From assembly GCF_041596335.1 (NCBI RefSeq), contig NZ_JBFHIT010000022.1, forward strand, positions 8,803 through 72,802: a DNA stretch of 64,000 nt. Direction: 5' to 3'. Under the pieces are notes generated by a model that was not told the DNA's origin, searched no databases, and saw nothing but the letters and a program-made list of their open reading frames with translations. This document shows positions 26,727 to 35,649 of the stretch, piece by piece; position 1 is the first letter of the stretch, and each line of letters begins with the position of its first letter. The stretch comes from Mangrovibacterium sp041596335 (lineage in GTDB: Bacteria > Bacteroidota > Bacteroidia > Bacteroidales > Prolixibacteraceae). Both the position numbers and the translations under genes were made by a program.

Positions 26727-28646
26727 TTACTCGTTGGTTTTAGGCCTGATCCACATACAATGTCCACCGCCGGGTGCAAGAATTGCAGTAATCACATCAC
26801 CCTTTTTAGCCGATCCTTTCCGCACCTGATAGGCTTCGGGATTGGTTTTGCAGTTGGTTTCGTTGGTGTCTTCGTAATAGCTTACCTCGTACTCTTTTCC
26901 TTCTTCCAGAAAATCAAGATTAATGTCCAATGTTCCACCTTGCTGGTTGTAGACACTACCGATGAACCATTCCTGATTGTGACGGCGGGCAGTGGTAATG
27001 TACTCGCCGATTTTCGAATTCAGTACGCGGCTTTCGTCCCATTTGCCAACAGGCATTTTTTGGATAAACTCGAACAAGTCGGCTTTGGCAGCATAAGCTT
27101 CCGGAGCATCAGGTATACAAACCAATCCGCTGAAAATAACCAGAGTCCGGGCAACTTCTGAAGTTACAGTCGATAAATAGGAATTCTTTACGCGTGGGCC
27201 TTTTTCCCGCAAACCGGCATTGATTCCGGTCAGGTCGAAATTTCCGTTGTTCATATCCAGCGGACCGGTAATCGCGTTAATTAAGGCCATTTTAATGAAG
27301 GTTTCAGGAGTAAAAGCTCTGCGCGAATCTTGCTGAGCATGGCAATATTCGCGGGTGATGGCATTGGGGTAGGTGCGCGAAATTCCGGTAAATGGTACCG
27401 GGCCATCGTGAAAATCGATCAATAAATTACTTTGTGCACTTCGTTGAATAGCTTCGCGGGTAAAATCGACATTGCTTCCCATGAACCCATATTTGATGCC
27501 CTTCATTCCCAACGACTGGTAGTACGGGAAAAGCTCCTCGTCGCCATATTCGCCGTGTCGCCTGTCGTAATACAACATCAAATCAACCTCTTTTTCAGCG
27601 GCATAATCAATTACTTGCTGCAAATCCAGTTTGTCGGATAATTCGAAATGTCCTTTGGTAACATGTGTGTACCACGCGTCGTCAATCAGAAAATAGTCAA
27701 TCTCCTTTTCGGCAGCAAAGTCGATAAAGCGCTTGTAGCTCTCGGTGTTTATGCCATACACAAAACCATCGGGAGCTGTGTAGCCGTGAACACGCCAGTC
27801 CCAAAGGGTTTTTCCGGGTTTAATCCAATCGGTATTTTCCAGCTTGCAGGGTGTAGCCAAATTAATGGCAACAGTATTAACAACCAGGTCGCCTGCGGTT
27901 TTCCCGACCAAAATTACCCGCCAGGGAGTGGTCAGTTTTTCATTACTTAACGCCACTTGACTGACCGATTCAATTTTTCCTTCCGGAAGATTAACCCCAA
28001 GCTTCATATCGTCGAAACCGGTGGCTGCATATAAATCGGACTCCAGCAAGGCAACGAAAGAACCATCGGGAATTTCGACAACCAGCGGAACATTTACTTT
28101 TCTTTGTTTGCCATCCGTGGGGTTTACCACATCGTTCAAGCCGTTCAGGTCAACAGGCCCCAAAGGTTCGCTTTCGCCCATGGGGGTGAAATAGTTGCTT
28201 CCCTCGGGCAATGCATATTCGCATTTAAAGGTTGCTTCAACGGGTTTTTCGCCCTCGTTGACAACGAAACGAAACGCGACACCCTCGTTATAAATTCGTG
28301 CCAATATTTTTCCACCAACCCCTTCACAATCAAAATCCAAGGTCAGTTCCTTAAACTGGTCGCGAATGCTACTGTGCTGTCCCCAAACCGGGTTCCATGT
28401 CGTATCTTTTTCGGTCTCCGCGACAGCGGTAATCCTTATCGGCACATTGGCAAATAGTTCCAATTCGGAATTCCCGATCAGTTGGTTTCCCTCCCGGTTT
28501 AAACGGTAGTTCAGTTTGGCATCGATCAGTTCAATCTGAAGGGAAAGCTTACCGTCAGGTGAAGTCAGCTTGAAATTATCCAACGGTTTCGTGCAAGATG
28601 AAAGGCAGGCGATTACTACGAACAACAATAGAAGTTTATGAAACAT
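26727..28646 (-). CDS. GH97 family alpha-glycosidase, divergent
   Basis: 639-residue lipoprotein (C18, LSSC). The N-terminal beta-super-sandwich (SPDGKLSLQIELIDAKLNYRL) and barrel blocks WDWRVHGY, YFLIDDAWY, GMKGIKYGFM, IDFHDGPVPFTGISRTYPN and GPLDMNNGNFDL place it in GH97. In retaining GH97 enzymes an Asp nucleophile sits at the end of the strand corresponding to KYGFM; here that position appears to be Gly, which would suit the inverting, SusB-like branch (inference). The TREYCHAQQD stretch differs from the more common REAVxGxE, so it may form an unusual subgroup. Alpha-glucosidase and alpha-galactosidase are both possible. Confidence 0.85.
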   Translation of the reverse strand: MFHKLLLLFVVIACLSSCTKPLDNFKLTSPDGKLSLQIELIDAKLNYRLNREGNQLIGNSELELFANVPIRITAVAETEKDTTWNPVWGQHSSIRDQFKELTLDFDCEGVGGKILARIYNEGVAFRFVVNEGEKPVEATFKCEYALPEGSNYFTPMGESEPLGPVDLNGLNDVVNPTDGKQRKVNVPLVVEIPDGSFVALLESDLYAATGFDDMKLGVNLPEGKIESVSQVALSNEKLTTPWRVILVGKTAGDLVVNTVAINLATPCKLENTDWIKPGKTLWDWRVHGYTAPDGFVYGINTESYKRFIDFAAEKEIDYFLIDDAWYTHVTKGHFELSDKLDLQQVIDYAAEKEVDLMLYYDRRHGEYGDEELFPYYQSLGMKGIKYGFMGSNVDFTREAIQRSAQSNLLIDFHDGPVPFTGISRTYPNAITREYCHAQQDSRRAFTPETFIKMALINAITGPLDMNNGNFDLTGINAGLREKGPRVKNSYLSTVTSEVARTLVIFSGLVCIPDAPEAYAAKADLFEFIQKMPVGKWDESRVLNSKIGEYITTARRHNQEWFIGSVYNQQGGTLDINLDFLEEGKEYEVSYYEDTNETNCKTNPEAYQVRKGSAKKGDVITAILAPGGGHCMWIRPKTNE

Positions 28647-28667
28647 GATGGTTTTGTTTTACTGTTT

Positions 28668-29636
28668 TTAAAATTTCAATTCAAATCCCTGGATAAAAGG
28701 CAGTTCAGCCTTCTCTCTGTTGGCTTTGCCAATTTTAACACCCCACTCGGGCATTTCCCCTTTACCACTTTCGGTAAATGCTTCGGGGCGATACAAACCA
28801 GCGGCTGTCGGGCTGTTTTTCAAATCGTAAATCTTGGTAAAATGAATCCCATCTTCAGCATACTGTATGGTATTGGTAATGTCATCGGGTCCGGTTGTTC
28901 CAATCATGGCTGCCACGCCTTTTCCTTGTGTCCACACCGCCACTTCGTGATTGCCCGGAATAACCGGATTTTCAGCATGTTTTACATAGGGCCCCTGCGG
29001 ATGGTCGGCAATTGCTACGCCCATTTTGGTTTCCGCAGGACTTTTTCCCTGTTGGCGTCCTTTGTAATAAAACCAGTATTTTCCATCTTTCACAATAAGG
29101 CAGGCATCATCAATCAGGTGACTGTCAAAATCTTCCGGATTATCGCTATTCTTCAATGCCGGATTGTTCGGCAGGCGTTCCCAGGGGCCATCGGGCGAAT
29201 CGGATACAGCAATTCCAATTTTTGAATCGGGATTGTAGGGCTGTTTAAACTTCCGTGAAACGCCGGTATAGAATAACCAGTATTTGCCTTCAGCAACAAG
29301 AATATTGGGTGTGAAAACACTTTCGCCCTCCCAGGTTCCGGGCTTCCCTTTTGCCAATGCCATTCCTTTTTCGGTCCACGACTTGCCATCTTTGGAGGTA
29401 GCGTACCAAACCGTAGCATCGTACCCGGGAGATATTTTCCCTTTGGAATACCACACGTAATACAAATCGTCTACTTTGATAATATCGCTGGGATCCCGGC
29501 GCATTACGTCTTGCTCCAGGCCAATGCCTTGCAAGTTAAAATCAACGGCAGTAACCGTTTTTGTTTCTTCCTGGCCACACGCCAACAGCGAAAGCAGTAA
29601 AAAACCAATTACAAAATATCTCTTTAGGAAGTTCAT
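28668..29636 (-). CDS. GH117-like five-bladed beta-propeller hydrolase
   Basis: 322-residue lipoprotein (C20, LLAC). MRRDPSDIIKVDDLYYVWYSKG carries the RDPSD block with the predicted catalytic D48; DSHLIDDACLIVKDGKYWFYYKG and GNHEVAVW (H230-E231) supply the other conserved acidic and His positions of GH117. Characterised GH117 enzymes release 3,6-anhydro-L-galactose from neoagaro-oligosaccharides, with a His acting as acid. Many relatives lie in sulfatase loci and have unknown specificity, so the link to agar is not proven. The next gene upstream is a sulfatase 29 bases away. Confidence 0.8.
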   Translation of the reverse strand: MNFLKRYFVIGFLLLSLLACGQEETKTVTAVDFNLQGIGLEQDVMRRDPSDIIKVDDLYYVWYSKGKISPGYDATVWYATSKDGKSWTEKGMALAKGKPGTWEGESVFTPNILVAEGKYWLFYTGVSRKFKQPYNPDSKIGIAVSDSPDGPWERLPNNPALKNSDNPEDFDSHLIDDACLIVKDGKYWFYYKGRQQGKSPAETKMGVAIADHPQGPYVKHAENPVIPGNHEVAVWTQGKGVAAMIGTTGPDDITNTIQYAEDGIHFTKIYDLKNSPTAAGLYRPEAFTESGKGEMPEWGVKIGKANREKAELPFIQGFELKF

Positions 29637-29665
29637 TTGATAGTTGTTTTATGTTATTTCCAGAT

Positions 29666-31060
29666 CTAATTTTCGTTTGTTTCAGGCATTTCGGCATCAA
29701 CCGTTTTTTGCCATTTTTCCAGTTTGTTCAACAGGTAATTTGCTTTGTCCGGATCCTGTAAGCTCAGGTTGTTTTCTTCGCCAAGGTCTTCGCGTAGGTT
29801 GAACAGGAACAATTCGTCCGTTTCAAATTCTTTCACCAGTTTCCAGTCGCCCTCGCGGATAGCTGCTCCCATGGATAGCCCTTCTTTGCGATGGTGTGGA
29901 AAATGCCAGTAGATGGCCCGTTCCGGGAAGCCGCTTTCCAAGGAAATTAAAGGAAGCAGGCTTTCACCTTCCTGTTGGGGGTAATCCGAAGGGGCTATCC
30001 CGGCTAACTCGACCAAGGTTGGGAAAAAATCGACTGAGGTTACGGGCACATCGCAGGTGCTACCCGGCTTAATTTTCCCCGGCCAGCTCACAATTAACGG
30101 AACTCGTATTCCCCCTTCGTTCAAGGTGCCTTTGATCCCTTTTAAGGGTGGATTTCCCCACAACCCACCGTTGTCGGAATAGAAAAATACAACGGTATTT
30201 TCAAGCAATCCGAGTTCTTCCAGTTTGTCGATAACCTTTCCGACATTTTGGTCAAGCTTTTCAATCATCGCGAAGTATTTATTGCCATGATATTTCCCCA
30301 CATTTTCGGCGGGTGCTGTCAGGGGAGTGTGCACAACGTAAGTTGCCAGGTTCAGGAAAAAGGGCTTTTGTTTGTTTTGCTCGATAAAAGCCACCGCTTC
30401 GTCGCCAAGCCTGTCTGTTAAATATTCGCCCTCTTTCCGGTCGTTAATGGTGCCGTTTTTATAGGGGTCGAAATAGCTTTTTGGTTGGCCATATGCACAG
30501 CCCCCAATGTTGAGGTCGAATCCTTGCTTGTCGGGATGATAGGCCGCGTTCACAATTCCATCCTTGGTATAGATGGAGCCTTCGCCACCCAAATGCCATT
30601 TGCCAATATACGCAGTCGCGTACCCTTGCTCCTTTAAAACTTCGGCCAAGGTTACTTCTTCTTCGGGCAAATGATCCAGAAAATAAGCTTCCTTCAACTT
30701 TTTCCCTTTGCTAAGTTTCTCCAAATAGTCATTCATTCCCACACCCGGTATGTGGCAGGTCAGTTTTAGCGTGGCCGGATATTTACCTGTCATCAGGCTG
30801 GCACGGGTTGGCGAACAGACCGGAGCAGCAGCATAGGCATCACTAAAAACCATTCCTCCTTTTGCCAGCTGATCGATGTTGGGCGTTCGGATTTCCGGCT
30901 TTTGGTTCATGTAACCAACATCGGAGTAGCCCAGATCGTCGGCCACAATTAAAACGATATTAGGTTGATTGTCAGTTGCTTTTTGTTTTTGCGCGCAGGC
31001 AGGTGTAGTAAGCAAAAAGCCTGTTGTTAAAAAGCAATATAAAGTTTGAATGTTGTTCAT
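29666..31060 (-). CDS. S1-family sulfatase, predicted lipoprotein
   Basis: 464-residue sulfatase with a lipobox-like TTPAC (C22). Blocks: VADDLGYSDVGYMNQ, formylglycine site C82-S-P-T-R with LMTG, GKWHLGGEGS, YVVHTPL and YSDNGGLWG. This is an arylsulfatase A-like layout with an extended insertion (DYLEKLSKGKKLKEAYF) before the second strand. Only 4 bases separate it from the preceding acetylesterase gene. No missing key residues. Confidence 0.93.
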   Translation of the reverse strand: MNNIQTLYCFLTTGFLLTTPACAQKQKATDNQPNIVLIVADDLGYSDVGYMNQKPEIRTPNIDQLAKGGMVFSDAYAAAPVCSPTRASLMTGKYPATLKLTCHIPGVGMNDYLEKLSKGKKLKEAYFLDHLPEEEVTLAEVLKEQGYATAYIGKWHLGGEGSIYTKDGIVNAAYHPDKQGFDLNIGGCAYGQPKSYFDPYKNGTINDRKEGEYLTDRLGDEAVAFIEQNKQKPFFLNLATYVVHTPLTAPAENVGKYHGNKYFAMIEKLDQNVGKVIDKLEELGLLENTVVFFYSDNGGLWGNPPLKGIKGTLNEGGIRVPLIVSWPGKIKPGSTCDVPVTSVDFFPTLVELAGIAPSDYPQQEGESLLPLISLESGFPERAIYWHFPHHRKEGLSMGAAIREGDWKLVKEFETDELFLFNLREDLGEENNLSLQDPDKANYLLNKLEKWQKTVDAEMPETNEN

Positions 31061-31064
31061 GCGA

Positions 31065-32624
31065 TTAAAATTGGTTGTTTAGGTTGATGCGAAAAGGACC
31101 CAGTGGCAACAGCTCGCTGTTGTACAATGTAAGCGGCGGATTGGGAAATGGCATCCAGCCATATCGTAACCATTGAACTTCTTTTACCGGGCTCAAAATA
31201 CGCAAGGTATTCTCTGACGCGATGCAGGCTTTTGCCGTCTTGAAATCGCCATTCTTACCGGCGACTTCAAAACCGAAAATAGTATCTGTGGCTGATTGCA
31301 ACCCATCTCCACATTCCGAAAAGCGGAGGGTAATTTCATCTTTGTCCTGCACCCAGTTTTCCGGTTTTGGAGAGCCGCTAAGATCGTTAAAGCCATACAC
31401 ATATTTTAAGGCGTTGTGCACTGCTCTTTCGCCAACTCGTTGTTTGTCTTTGGGGTGAATGTTTTTCGGATCTCCCAAATCGAGACTCACAACCATGGCC
31501 GTATTTGCCAAGGTTTGTTGTGCTTGTTTTTGCATTTCTCTGAATTCGGGCCACAGTTCATTTTTAAAGCCTGGTAATTGCACATAAATAAACGGGAAAT
31601 CGCCCCGATTAAAATAGGCACGCCATTCATTCACCATCAACGGGAATAGATCCTTTGCTGCTTCCACCATTTCCGCATTATCGGTATCCGATTCGCCCTG
31701 ATACCAAAGTACACCACGAAATGGGAGGTGTTGCAAAGGGGCGATTCCTGCCTCAAATAAAAAGCCCGGTTCGCACAACCATCGATAAGGAAATTGCCCT
31801 GCCATATAGGGCTTGCCCGGGGTTAATACATTTTGAAAGGCATCGCGTGCCCTCTCGCGATGGGCTAATTTTACCTGTTCATTTTCGAGCCAGTCGGTTG
31901 CGAACAACGATTTGGTTGAAGGATTCGCTTGGAGGGCGCCGGGTGGAATCCAGTTGTTAAGAGCTGAGCCTCCCAAAGCAACTTGTATAATCCCAACCGG
32001 AACATCTAACTTATGCTGCAGGCCGTGCCCAAATAACCAGGCAACCGCCGAAGCCTCACCGACAGTTTCTTTTTCACTTACAACCCATTCAGCATCAAAG
32101 AAGTTTTGTGTATTACACCTTGCCAGTTCTTCGTCCGAATAGCCATTTTTTGCTACAATCCGAATGTTTGTATGTTGTAGAATCCGAAGCTTATTATTTG
32201 CGGTGCAGTCAATAATTGAATCGTAAGTATCAATGTCTTTCAACTTAAAATTCATGTTCGATTGCCCGGAGCAAAGCCATACTTCACCAATCAGGATGTT
32301 CTGAAGGTTCAGATCATTCACTTTTAAAGAAATGGGCTCGAAGGATGCTTTTCTGGCCTTAAAAGTTACCCGCCAGTTCCCTTGCTGATCGGCTGTTGTG
32401 TTGCTTTTTTCATCGTCCAATTGCGCCAGGATTTTTGTGCCTGGCCTTGCTTCTCCCCAAATCGTTATGGGTTCATTCTGCTGCAATACCATATTAGAGC
32501 CCAAAGCGGAGGCTAAACGCAGTTCATGAGAATTGTTGCTACTTTTTTGGGCATAGCCTGAAAAAGCTACGACCCAAAGGGATAGCGTTAGTATAAACCG
32601 GTATTTTCGTAACATCAACTTCAT
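31065..32624 (-). CDS. Sialate O-acetylesterase-type carbohydrate esterase
   Basis: 519 residues with a signal peptide ending FSGYAQ. The N-terminal sandwich (LGSNMVLQQNEPITIWGEA) followed by EVWLCSGQSNMNF with nucleophile S122 and VLWYQGESDTDN is diagnostic of the SIAE/SASA family, some members of which belong to CE20. It removes acetyl esters from sugar hydroxyls. With the shorter SASA protein at 17888 and the SGNH protein at 39689 it gives the locus three candidate deacetylases, so the substrate is probably acetylated as well as sulfated (inference). Sits 4 bases from the next sulfatase. Confidence 0.9.
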   Translation of the reverse strand: MKLMLRKYRFILTLSLWVVAFSGYAQKSSNNSHELRLASALGSNMVLQQNEPITIWGEARPGTKILAQLDDEKSNTTADQQGNWRVTFKARKASFEPISLKVNDLNLQNILIGEVWLCSGQSNMNFKLKDIDTYDSIIDCTANNKLRILQHTNIRIVAKNGYSDEELARCNTQNFFDAEWVVSEKETVGEASAVAWLFGHGLQHKLDVPVGIIQVALGGSALNNWIPPGALQANPSTKSLFATDWLENEQVKLAHRERARDAFQNVLTPGKPYMAGQFPYRWLCEPGFLFEAGIAPLQHLPFRGVLWYQGESDTDNAEMVEAAKDLFPLMVNEWRAYFNRGDFPFIYVQLPGFKNELWPEFREMQKQAQQTLANTAMVVSLDLGDPKNIHPKDKQRVGERAVHNALKYVYGFNDLSGSPKPENWVQDKDEITLRFSECGDGLQSATDTIFGFEVAGKNGDFKTAKACIASENTLRILSPVKEVQWLRYGWMPFPNPPLTLYNSELLPLGPFRINLNNQF

Positions 32625-32666
32625 TATTTAAACGGTCGATAGTGACCAGCTGTACACTTTTTTTAC

Positions 32667-33902
32667 TTAAAAAACCAACTCAATATCGTGCAGCGAAACA
32701 TGAAACAGGTTTTGTACTAATTCGTTCAAACGCATTTCATCGCCGGTGATATGAAAAATCCGCTGTGTATGGGTTATGCTTTCTCCAGCTTTCAGCAAGG
32801 CTGCGGGCGAGGAGCTTTCAATTTCGTAGAAAGGCCCCATGATCGATCCGTCATCAACTGGCCCATCGTTGTAGGAGTTTAGAGCATCACCTTTTAACGG
32901 ATCTTCCTGTTCTCCCCATTTCGAATTCACGTATTTAGCAGGCTCTTCGGGTTTTGAATACCATAGCACCGTTAAGCTTTTAGATTCAGGATCGTAACTT
33001 CCGCAATAGGGAGTCGATCGTTCAGGAGATAAGCCAATCTTATTGCGTTGCTTGCCATCTACCTTAAAATAAACGACTCCATCTTTTACGATCAGGCGTT
33101 CGGACGGAACTTTCCCGAAATAATCGTCTTCAACAACTTTCCCAAGTTCATCTTCATTTCCTTCGTTATAGGGCAGGAAAACCACACCTTTTTCAGCCGG
33201 GTTGAACATGCACAGCAACCAGATGGATAAAAAGCCGGAATCTTCCGTCCAGTTATTTTCACCTTTGTTTGTCAGAATGTTTTCGGTTTCGTATGCCACC
33301 CAATGAAGCGATTCGTTAAGTGGTGTTTTCAGTGTTTTTGCTACCGCTTCTTTTGGCAGAAGTTTGATTGTGCGATTTACTCCAACCTGAAGTGAAGTTC
33401 CTGATGTATTGGTCAGTTCAAAGGTTTTTTGAAACGAAACCTTCGAGCCGCTTTTTTCGACCACGTCAAATGGAGTTGTATCAAGTTCCTTGGGTACGTT
33501 CCAGTTTTCGAAGGTTTGCTCTGCATTCGGTTTAAAATAAATTGAAAACGGTCCGCCTTCAGGTCCCAGCCAAAAGCGTTCTTCACCTCCAAAAGGATTA
33601 AACTTAGTGTTGAATTCTCCTGCTTCGATATAATCATGATTGATCCAGCCAAAACTTTTTCCTTCCATGCCACTGGCAGTGCTGGTCATTACCCGGCTTT
33701 GATATCCCGGAGCGATAAGAACGGAAGCACCACTATCTTCATCTGTCAGTTGAAGAATTTCAATTTTTTGATTTTTGAAAAGTTCAACATCATAACCGTA
33801 AGTGCCTTTCGGGAAATGATTATTTTGATTTTGACTATTGCAGGACATGAATAAAACAGTTAGTGAAACAAGACTTAATTTTTTCGCATTCAAATAGTTC
33901 AT
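32667..33902 (-). CDS. DUF6786-like lipoprotein, aldose-epimerase-type beta-sandwich
   Basis: 411-residue lipoprotein (MSCNSQ lipobox near residue 20). Distinct stretches: GYQSRVMTSTASGMEGKSFGWINH, GGEERFWLGPEGGPFSIYF and SPERSTPYCGSYD. The pattern matches the uncharacterised secreted proteins I recall as DUF6786, whose fold is expected to be a galactose-mutarotase-like super-sandwich. Role unknown; sugar binding, mutarotation or removal of a non-carbohydrate decoration are all possible. Lies between sulfatase 33916 and the acetylesterase. Confidence 0.6.
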   Translation of the reverse strand: MNYLNAKKLSLVSLTVLFMSCNSQNQNNHFPKGTYGYDVELFKNQKIEILQLTDEDSGASVLIAPGYQSRVMTSTASGMEGKSFGWINHDYIEAGEFNTKFNPFGGEERFWLGPEGGPFSIYFKPNAEQTFENWNVPKELDTTPFDVVEKSGSKVSFQKTFELTNTSGTSLQVGVNRTIKLLPKEAVAKTLKTPLNESLHWVAYETENILTNKGENNWTEDSGFLSIWLLCMFNPAEKGVVFLPYNEGNEDELGKVVEDDYFGKVPSERLIVKDGVVYFKVDGKQRNKIGLSPERSTPYCGSYDPESKSLTVLWYSKPEEPAKYVNSKWGEQEDPLKGDALNSYNDGPVDDGSIMGPFYEIESSSPAALLKAGESITHTQRIFHITGDEMRLNELVQNLFHVSLHDIELVF

Positions 33903-33915
33903 TCCGGTTGATTAT

Positions 33916-35469
33916 TTAGTTTATGATCGGTTCCAGTTGTTTCCAGCCTTCCATCCCTTCATTTTCCTGAATGGCTCCGGGAGTGCTCCTTCCGTCGAGA
34001 ATGATTTTTTTGAGGGCTGCTTTTAACTCTGCAGCTTTTTCCGGATTTTCAGCAATCAAATTATTTGTTTCGCCAATATCATCTTTCAGGTTGTATAACT
34101 GCATGGGCGGCAAATCCAATTTTTCGTTTTTTATGTCCTGTGGACGAGGGTAACTCCATCCGCCCGATCCGGGACAAACACACAACTTCCAATCGCCCTG
34201 CCGAATGGCAAACGAACCATTTATGGAATGGTGAATTGTATAGTCGCGGACCTTGGCACTGTTTGCACCCGTAATAATTGGCAACATGCTGTAGCTGTCT
34301 TCTGCTTCATGATCCTGAATTTGATATCCGGTAAGTTCGGCGCAGGTAGCAAAAAAGTCGGTGGTGCAGATTGTTTTGTCCGAACTGGTATTTTTCAGTC
34401 CTTTGCCAGGCCATTCAACAATAAAGGGCACACGGTGGCCGCCCTCGAAAATATCAGCCTTTGTTCCCTGAAACAGAAAACTTGGATCATGATCAACTTT
34501 AGCAAGCTCTTCAAAATCGGCCTTCGGCGAGCAACCGTTGTCGCTGGTAAATACCAACAGTGTATTTTCTGAAATCCCCTGACTTTTCAGTGCTTCCCGA
34601 ATCTGGCGAACAACATCGTCGACCTGCATCACAAAATCGCCATACATGTTGGTGTTGCTTTTTCCTAAAAACTCGGTTGTGGGTAGAATAGGAGTGTGTG
34701 GGGCAGGCAAGGGGAAGTATAAAAAGAATGGCGACTTGCCATTGGCGTTTTTAGTGATATAGTCCACCGCCTTGTCGGTTAAATCCTGCAAAACGTTTGC
34801 ATGCACAAAATCGTCGGAAGTCAGTCCTTTTCTCCAGATTCCTTTTTCATCGACAGAAATAGTCGTTTTTGTAGGAACCATTGTTGGCATGTCGTTTTCC
34901 ACATACACATACGGAGCCATATCGAGCGAGCCGCAAAAGCCAAAAGAATAGTCGAACCCATGCGTTGACGGCCCGTTTTGTATCGGTACTGTGAAGTCAA
35001 CACTTGGTTTTGCGTCGAGGTTATCAATGTTTTGGCTCGCTTTATTTTCCAGAGCCCAGTCCCAGCCCAAATGCCATTTGCCAATATAGGCCGTAGCGTA
35101 TCCCTGGCTTTTTAGCATGCTTGCTACGGTGGCGCGATCAGGCGCGATCAGCGATTTTGAATAGCCACTTAAGACACCACTTTTCAACGAAGTTCTCCAG
35201 TTATATCTTCCGGTTAATATGCCATAGCGGGTAGGGGTGCATACGGCCGATGAAGTATGCGCGTCGGTAAACATGACCCCATTTGCAGCCATTTTATCCA
35301 GGTTCGGTGTTGGGATTTTCCCGTCCGAATTGAAACATTTCACATCGCCAAATCCTAAATCATCGGCCAGAATGTAGATGATATTCGGCCTGTGTTCCTT
35401 GGCACTGCCTGAAAAGTTACATGCTAAAAGGAAAATGGCTGCTGAATTTATAAAAAGGGAGCTTTTCAT
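33916..35469 (-). CDS. S1-family sulfatase, predicted lipoprotein
   Basis: 517-residue sulfatase with a lipobox at C17 (FLLAC). Blocks: LADDLGFGDVKCFN, formylglycine site C77-T-P-T-R with ILTG, GKWHLGWDWALE, PAPHTPI and TSDNGCSPKA. It is the closest relative here of the sulfatase at 454-2037 (both have DAHxxSAVCTPxRY and a YVENDxP/YVENDR segment near the middle). Its 5' side faces one of the wider gaps of the enzyme run (180 bp), so it may start a separate transcript. Confidence 0.94.
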   Translation of the reverse strand: MKSSLFINSAAIFLLACNFSGSAKEHRPNIIYILADDLGFGDVKCFNSDGKIPTPNLDKMAANGVMFTDAHTSSAVCTPTRYGILTGRYNWRTSLKSGVLSGYSKSLIAPDRATVASMLKSQGYATAYIGKWHLGWDWALENKASQNIDNLDAKPSVDFTVPIQNGPSTHGFDYSFGFCGSLDMAPYVYVENDMPTMVPTKTTISVDEKGIWRKGLTSDDFVHANVLQDLTDKAVDYITKNANGKSPFFLYFPLPAPHTPILPTTEFLGKSNTNMYGDFVMQVDDVVRQIREALKSQGISENTLLVFTSDNGCSPKADFEELAKVDHDPSFLFQGTKADIFEGGHRVPFIVEWPGKGLKNTSSDKTICTTDFFATCAELTGYQIQDHEAEDSYSMLPIITGANSAKVRDYTIHHSINGSFAIRQGDWKLCVCPGSGGWSYPRPQDIKNEKLDLPPMQLYNLKDDIGETNNLIAENPEKAAELKAALKKIILDGRSTPGAIQENEGMEGWKQLEPIIN

Positions 35470-35649
35470 TTTTTAAACATTTTTAATTGATCGGTTGAAA
35501 ATATAAAAGTATATCGCCACCAATTATTGGCATTCGTTCGTTTGTTCTTAATTATCATTCATGATCGCCCTTCTCGGCTCTGCATGCCGTATCTGGCGGT
35601 ATTTTTGTATGATATTTTAATCAAATTGTCTATCTCTGTTTTAGTTTTA
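35470..35649 (-). promoter_or_regulatory. 180-bp gap, possible internal promoter region
   Basis: AT-rich gap between two sulfatase genes, wide for this locus. No exact TTTG-N19-TAnnTTTG promoter was found on the minus strand. An 11-base word AATCAAATTGT at about 35625 also occurs at about 43126 in the gap before the first GH116 gene, roughly 150 bases from the following start in both cases. This is weak evidence for a shared regulatory site. Confidence 0.25.

Noticed and set aside
26469..27161. 230-codon plus-strand open frame
   Set aside because: Lies antisense to the GH36/GH97 genes, has no family motif, and mirrors their codon pattern.
28638..29225. 195-codon plus-strand open frame
   Set aside because: Antisense to the GH117-like gene; hydrophobic and Cys/Phe-rich composition of a complement frame.
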